Below, one piece after another: positions 59,738-64,000 of a stretch of DNA of 64,000 bases (the first letter of the stretch is position 1; each line of letters opens with the position of its first letter). The stretch spans positions 62,001-126,000 of the forward strand of contig CAIONQ010000077.1 of assembly GCA_903859705.1 (NCBI GenBank), in the 5' to 3' direction. Both the position numbers and the translations under genes were made by a program. The notes under the pieces are model-generated. The model ran no database searches. It was not told the DNA's origin and saw only the letters and a program-made list of their open reading frames with translations. This DNA is from an uncultured Chthonomonas sp. (GTDB taxonomy: Bacteria > Armatimonadota > Chthonomonadetes > Chthonomonadales > Chthonomonadaceae).

Positions 59738-61078
59738 TTACTTACCGTGGCACTTTTTGTACTTTTGCCCGCTTCCACACCAACAGAGATCATTTCTGCC
59801 GCCCTTCCAGTTAGGCGGAGCCCCATCTCGGCTACCCGGCGTCTCTTCTCCACCAATGTTGGTGGTTATATTGCGGGGCGCACCTTCTGGCGCAGATGCA
59901 GAGTACTTCGGTAGGTTTTCAGGCAACGGTATTGCGCGCGCAACATTCGGAGCAGGAATAACTGGTTGTGGCTCTGGCTGCTCTACCACAAACTGCAGGC
60001 GCAGCACATTGCGTACAATTTCATCCTGAATGGATTGCTGCATGCGCTCAAACTCGTCGAATGCTTCCTTCTGATAAATCAGCAGAGGGTCCTTCTGCTC
60101 CAGACCACGCCAGCCGATACCTTCGCGCAGATGGTCCATATTCGCCAGATGCTCCATCCATTTGGAGTTTACCGCGCGCAGAGCCATCCAGCGCTCCAGC
60201 TCACGCATTGTGCCTTCGCCCTGCATGCTGTCTACTTCTTGTTCTTTAGAAGCATGCACGCTCAGAACATGGTTGGTGAGCATAGACTTAAGATCTGCGC
60301 GAGACTTGCCAGCGAGATCATCTACCGAAAGAATAGGATCCAGACTGAAATAGCTATCGAGATCGGCAAATAGCTCTTCTAGTCGGTAATCCGCTGGTGC
60401 CGCATCTGCGGGAGCAAACGTGTCTACCGCGGAGTTTATGTTCACTTCAATGTAATGCTTGATGGTGGCACTAAGATCAACGCCCTCAAGAATTCGCCTG
60501 CGCTCCTTGTAAATGAGCTCACGCTGGCGGTTCATAACATCGTCGTAGTTAAGTACATTTTTGCGCGATTCAAAGTAGAACTCTTCCACCTTTCGTTGCG
60601 CACGCTGGATCATTGGGGAAAGGATTTTGCTATCCATTCCAATATGATCTTCCCATGTTTTCAGGAACGGATGGTTAGCCCTATCGCCAAAAAGTCGCCA
60701 GAGTTCGTCCTCAAGGCTTACCATAAAGCGAGATTCACCAGGGTCACCCTGGCGGCCAGCGCGGCCGCGTAGCTGATTATCAATTCGGCGGCTTTCATGG
60801 CGCTCTGTACCAAGGATAAATAGCCCGCCAAGCTGGCGTACTTCCTCGGCAGCTGCCTTATGCTCAACATCGGTTAGCGCGCCAGTGGTTACTGCATCCA
60901 GTACCCGCGGCTTACCATAGCGCATATAACTCTGTTCAAGCTCTGCCTGCTCGCCATCTTCTCCAACTTCAATTGCTTTTTCAGCAGCTGCAAGAGATTT
61001 AAGGCTGCCATCTACAGGAGGAAGCTCCTGGTTGATGTGTTTGCCTCCCAGAAGAATATCAACACCACGGCCAGCCAT
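59738..61078 (-). CDS. secA: Protein translocase ATPase SecA, C-terminal part after a frameshift
   Basis: This frame holds the C-terminal part of SecA. It reads back without a stop to the shift point near 61177 ([14 protein letters not shown], then [19 protein letters not shown]), although the first ATG is at 61078. Contents are the end of NBD2, the helical wing and scaffold domain, and at the very end the SEC-C zinc motif CWCGSGQKYKKCHG, used for SecB or ribosome contact. On its own it lacks the ATPase core and could not be functional. With one base restored, it joins the upstream frame into a 1113-residue SecA. Confidence 0.9.
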   Translation of the reverse strand: MAGRGVDILLGGKHINQELPPVDGSLKSLAAAEKAIEVGEDGEQAELEQSYMRYGKPRVLDAVTTGALTDVEHKAAAEEVRQLGGLFILGTERHESRRIDNQLRGRAGRQGDPGESRFMVSLEDELWRLFGDRANHPFLKTWEDHIGMDSKILSPMIQRAQRKVEEFYFESRKNVLNYDDVMNRQRELIYKERRRILEGVDLSATIKHYIEVNINSAVDTFAPADAAPADYRLEELFADLDSYFSLDPILSVDDLAGKSRADLKSMLTNHVLSVHASKEQEVDSMQGEGTMRELERWMALRAVNSKWMEHLANMDHLREGIGWRGLEQKDPLLIYQKEAFDEFERMQQSIQDEIVRNVLRLQFVVEQPEPQPVIPAPNVARAIPLPENLPKYSASAPEGAPRNITTNIGGEETPGSRDGAPPNWKGGRNDLCWCGSGQKYKKCHGK

Positions 61079-61092
61079 GTTGGTTGCAATGG

Positions 61093-63078
61093 TTACTGCT
61101 CCCTTACGCCCAGCTTCGGCAATGATAATTGCTTCCTTTTCATGGAACTTCGCATTAAGAATGCGGTGCTCAATTCCAGGGTAAGCGCTTCTTCAAGCCT
61201 CTCGTAATCTTTTTCGGCAATCTCAAAGATCCGAGCGATCTCATTCATGTTGGAGGGAGTTAGCGGATCTGAGTCGATCTCCAACTCTTTCAGCACGGGT
61301 TTAATGCGCGAGAGCGAAAGGGCCGGACGCATTACGCGGTTGCCCTTTTCGTCGGTGCTGACGGTAGGCTCCATCCGCTCATTCAAAATTGAGGTCAGAT
61401 CCCGACGTCGATTGGCATCAATCGACTTACTGGTCTCCATCTTGTTGCGTGCTACTTCAATCAAGCAGAGTGCACTGAGGCTCTGCGGAGCAACACGTGA
61501 GCTAACCCGTTCACTCATTTCAATAGAACGTGTACCTACTAGCACTGGCTGCTGTTTGCAGTATATGCGCAGGATTTCTGCTGCAATACCACGCAGTTTG
61601 TGTTCAACGGATTTAAACACCAGGTCTGGATGATCAAGGCGCTTAATATCACGATTTGTGGGAACGGTTACTACATCAAGAGCATAGATCTTGCGGAACT
61701 CATCTTCTTCCGTTTTTGCTGTTCCGGTCATACCACCGAGCTTGGAGTACAGGCGGAAATAGTTCTGGAACGTAATGGTGGCGAGTGTCTGGCTCTCGTT
61801 CTTAACGTCTACATGCTCTTTGGCTTCAATGGCTTGATGTAGTCCATCGGAATAGCGACGACCGAACATAAGGCGTCCCGTATTTTCATCTACAATGATG
61901 ATTTCGGGGCCTTCGTCGTCATTCGGATCCACATCTTTGACTACATAGTCAATATCTTTGCGGAATACGCCATGGGCTTTCATTGCTGCAGACAGAAAGT
62001 GCATTATCTCCTGATTATCGGAAATATTATCGATATTCAGGGCTTTCTCTACAAATGCAACTCCAGAATCCGTAATGGTTGCCGTTTTTGCCTTTTCGTC
62101 CACTACATAGTGAATGTTAGGGTTGAGCTTATCGGCATCCGGGTTGTCTTTGTCTTTTTTAGGATCGTCGATTCCAGGTTTCATTCTGGCCACAACAGCA
62201 TCCACAACTGCGTAGTTTTCCGTAGATTGCTCAACCATACCGGAGATAATGAGCGGCGTACGCGCTTCATCAATGAGGATGGAGTCTACTTCATCAACAA
62301 TAGCGAAGTGGAGTTCTGGTTGAACCAACTCACTCTTGGAAAACGCCATGTTATCGTACAGGTAATCAAAGCCGTACTCATTGTTGGTACCGTATGTGAT
62401 ATCTGTTGCGTATGCTTCTGCGCGCGTTACCCGGCGAGCGTACTGGAACCTCTCATCTTCGTCCTCATATTCAGGATCGTAAATGTAGGAACCGCGCTCA
62501 GAACCAGTTTCTGGTGATTGGCCCTGGATGATGCCAACACTCATGCCAAGCATGTGGTATATGGGGCCGTTCCAAACAGCATCTCGCTTTGATAGATAAT
62601 CGTTGGCGGTTACCAGATGTGCACCTTTGCCCAGCAGGGCATTCAGGTACATAGGGCAGGTAGCAACGAGGGTTTTACCTTCACCAGTGCGCATCTCTGC
62701 GATCCGGCCATCGTGCAATACCATTCCACCAACCATTTGCACCTGATAGTGGCGCAAACCAATGGTTCGCTTAGAGGCTTCCCTAACCAGCGCGAAAGCC
62801 TCTTCAAGAGCACTATCCAGAATGGGAGTGTAAATCTTACGATCTTCTTCACGCGCTTTGGGATCTGTTAAAGAATCCCAGTCGATGCCGGCGGCTTCGC
62901 GCTTTGCCTTGTACTCCGCCTGCACGCGTGTTCGAAGTTTATCTGATCGCTCTCGAAGCTCGTCATCACTCAGCTTTGAAAGTTCTGGTTCAAGAGCATC
63001 AATCTTCTTCGCAACCGCCATATACTTCGCTATATCGCGAGCATTGCTGTCAAACCAGTTCTTTAAAAAACCGACCAT
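61093..63078 (-). CDS. secA: Protein translocase ATPase SecA, N-terminal part before a frameshift
   Basis: SecA drives Sec-dependent protein export across the inner membrane. ATG 63078 opens a normal N-terminus, then Walker [12 protein letters not shown] near residue 103, [18 protein letters not shown] near 205 (DEAD box), the preprotein cross-linking domain, and NBD2 starting [15 protein letters not shown] near 520. About 100 residues between VSSR and [10 protein letters not shown] are an insertion not found in Escherichia coli or Bacillus SecA. The last 26 codons before TAA are out of frame, because a base is missing at the GG of CTGGAATTG (61176-61177). The true protein continues in the next frame. 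Confidence 0.92.
   Translation of the reverse strand: MVGFLKNWFDSNARDIAKYMAVAKKIDALEPELSKLSDDELRERSDKLRTRVQAEYKAKREAAGIDWDSLTDPKAREEDRKIYTPILDSALEEAFALVREASKRTIGLRHYQVQMVGGMVLHDGRIAEMRTGEGKTLVATCPMYLNALLGKGAHLVTANDYLSKRDAVWNGPIYHMLGMSVGIIQGQSPETGSERGSYIYDPEYEDEDERFQYARRVTRAEAYATDITYGTNNEYGFDYLYDNMAFSKSELVQPELHFAIVDEVDSILIDEARTPLIISGMVEQSTENYAVVDAVVARMKPGIDDPKKDKDNPDADKLNPNIHYVVDEKAKTATITDSGVAFVEKALNIDNISDNQEIMHFLSAAMKAHGVFRKDIDYVVKDVDPNDDEGPEIIIVDENTGRLMFGRRYSDGLHQAIEAKEHVDVKNESQTLATITFQNYFRLYSKLGGMTGTAKTEEDEFRKIYALDVVTVPTNRDIKRLDHPDLVFKSVEHKLRGIAAEILRIYCKQQPVLVGTRSIEMSERVSSRVAPQSLSALCLIEVARNKMETSKSIDANRRRDLTSILNERMEPTVSTDEKGNRVMRPALSLSRIKPVLKELEIDSDPLTPSNMNEIARIFEIAEKDYERLEEALTLELSTAFLMRSSMKRKQLSLPKLGVREQ
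61174..61180 (-). other. Frameshift site in secA
   Basis: Frame 0 reads CTT ACC CTG GAA TTG; the SecA frame resumes as GGA ATT GAG CAC CGC. Adding one base (such as a third G: CTG GGA ATT) gives an uninterrupted SecA. The combined span of 3341 bases is one short of a multiple of three. No slippery heptamer or strong downstream structure is evident. Confidence 0.85.
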
Positions 63079-63260
63079 ATTCGTTGAGTACCCTCGAAAA
63101 GTTGAAAGACAGTAACAGAATAGTATACACCATCCTCCATTACGCGTGGAGGCGTAGCAGGGGTTTCAGCCACCAAATCCGAATGCTCGAAAGCGGTATA
63201 ATCATTCTCAGCGTAGAATATTGCGCTCAGAATTCCCAGTGACCTACCGAAAGTTAGCCT

Positions 63261-63782
63261 ATGCGCCCCATACATATATATACAGGCATTATCGCCTTCG
63301 CGGCAGCAACCACAGGTAACGCTTGCGCTTTTTCTCAGCAAAAGGCCGATCCTCGTGTTCAAACTATGGCTGCCATTACGGGTGCATATCACAAAATGGA
63401 TGCCGCTGTTGCCGCACACAGTACCGAAAAGCTGCTGGCAGCTAACACTCAAAGTTATGTGATTGTGGATGCACGCGGGAAGGTTCTTTTTAAGGGCGGA
63501 GCGAAGATGACCGCGCAATGGAATAAAACACTGACGGCCGCTGCGCATGTAAAGCAATCTACGAGTTTACAAAAACTCAGCCTCTTACCCACCGGAGCCG
63601 TGGCAACAGTGCTGCAACGGTTACAGCTTAGCGCTTTCGATCCAGATATTAACAACTGGAAAACATGGGTTATTGACTGGAAGATGGAAGATTCATGGTC
63701 AAAGGTTGGCGGCTCGTGGAGACGAACGCGTACAATCATGCTTGCACAAACAAGCAAGAAACGTCCTGGTCCTATTGAGTAG
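63261..63782 (+). CDS. Small exported protein, NTF2/SnoaL-like
   Basis: A 173-residue protein with an N-terminal signal segment (IYTGIIAFAAATTGNACAFS). The mature part (about 30-160) has helix-sheet order like NTF2/DUF4440 proteins: MAAITGAYHKMDAAVAAHSTEKLLAANTQSY (given here as ITGAYHKMDAAV and LLAANTQSYVIVD), WNKTLTAAAHVKQST and a final WSKVGGSWRRTRT strand. The lipobox is not classical. No catalytic residues can be assigned. It diverges from secA. The 217 bases after it to the window end hold nothing recognisable. Confidence 0.68.
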   Translation: MRPIHIYTGIIAFAAATTGNACAFSQQKADPRVQTMAAITGAYHKMDAAVAAHSTEKLLAANTQSYVIVDARGKVLFKGGAKMTAQWNKTLTAAAHVKQSTSLQKLSLLPTGAVATVLQRLQLSAFDPDINNWKTWVIDWKMEDSWSKVGGSWRRTRTIMLAQTSKKRPGPIE

Positions 63783-64000
63783 GTACCAATAAACAGTTAG
63801 AAGTTTTCAGTAAACCGAGTTGGCTTTCCTCACCTATCTGTCAGCCGTTCCTTCTGTCTTCTCAGTGTCAACCTACCTCGATCCCCTGCTTAATCTCTGC
63901 CCTGGTCAAGCATTCTGTGCTTTTACTTTAATTCGTTACCGCAGCTATGCGAATACAAGTGTTCAAATCGCTTTAAACCAAATTCACTCTCCACGTATGA

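Noticed and set aside
61150-61200. Programmed -1 frameshifting in secA
   Set aside because: The direction would fit -1, but the codons CTT ACC CTG do not form a slippery X-XXY-YYZ heptamer, and no pseudoknot or stem is clear downstream.
1-64000. tRNA, rRNA, tmRNA, SRP RNA, RNase P RNA or CRISPR array
   Set aside because: I looked in the gene-free gaps and saw no cloverleaf, conserved RNA core or regularly spaced repeats. Dedicated RNA searches could still find weak matches, mainly in 9174-9568.

Overview
The window reads as ordinary chromosome of a diderm (Gram-negative-type) bacterium of intermediate GC content. The best taxonomic guess is Armatimonadota or a close relative. Supporting this are an LptD-like outer-membrane protein plus a second very large barrel-like protein ending in Phe, a DUF1559-type prepilin with a C-terminal H-x9-DG motif, a SteA/SteB (MctB-like) pair, a PRC-barrel/MgtE-N/CBS protein, and many unknown proteins beside standard housekeeping genes. 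This is inferred from family content only. I saw no rRNA, tRNA, CRISPR array, transposase, phage gene or replication origin.

Layout. 1-2892 (minus): HTH regulator, polysaccharide-type ABC exporter (permease and ATPase) and a sugar-acid kinase cut by the left edge. 3068-5333 (plus): unknown exported protein and recO. 5330-12845 (minus): lptD-like gene, principal sigma factor, cysteine desulfurase, pterin dehydratase with a J-like protein, and PspA. 13423-16113: aconitase. 16391-20496: iron module dtxR-feoA-feoB-Cys-rich protein, with a 24-bp palindrome upstream. 20683-27622 (plus): orphan ABC ATPase, thiol peroxidase, M48 protease, then a tight SteA/SteB/GT2/MraY-like/GNAT cluster. 27626-31326 (minus): PPK2, HAD phosphatase, HEAT protein. 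31524-34360 (plus): oxidoreductase, alkyltransferase-like protein, unknown protein, prepilin. 34432-41299 (minus): seven-gene near-continuous operon of PBP-type carboxypeptidase, RluB-like synthase, BtuF/BtuC-like proteins, unknown membrane protein and NatA/NatB-like exporter. 41749-45022: S21, LCP protein, sulfatase-superfamily enzyme. 45115-49770 (minus): giant outer-membrane protein and anti-sigma-like protein. 50037-52463 (plus): FucU/RbsD-like mutarotase, small membrane protein, phosphohexomutase. 52580-63078 (minus): Spy-like protein, small membrane protein, MgtE-N/CBS protein, acyl-CoA ligase, cyclase-ATPase, endonuclease III, and secA interrupted by a one-base frameshift. 63261-63782: small exported protein.

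Gene expression. Several sigma-70-type promoters with near-consensus boxes can be read directly. Two of them place the -10 box exactly 6 nt before the start codon (sulfatase-like gene at 43691, MgtE-N/CBS gene at 55202), which predicts leaderless mRNAs. At the other extreme, the sigma-factor gene is preceded by a perfect TTGACA-17-TATAAT promoter with a leader of about 395 nt. Strong hairpin terminators separate most convergent gene pairs.

The points most worth a second look are the secA frameshift and the roughly 100-residue insertion in SecA NBD2, the SteA/SteB/glycosyltransferase/phosphoglycosyltransferase cluster, the leaderless promoters, the long sigma-factor leader, the iron palindrome, and the anti-sigma-like/giant outer-membrane protein pair that has no visible sigma partner.
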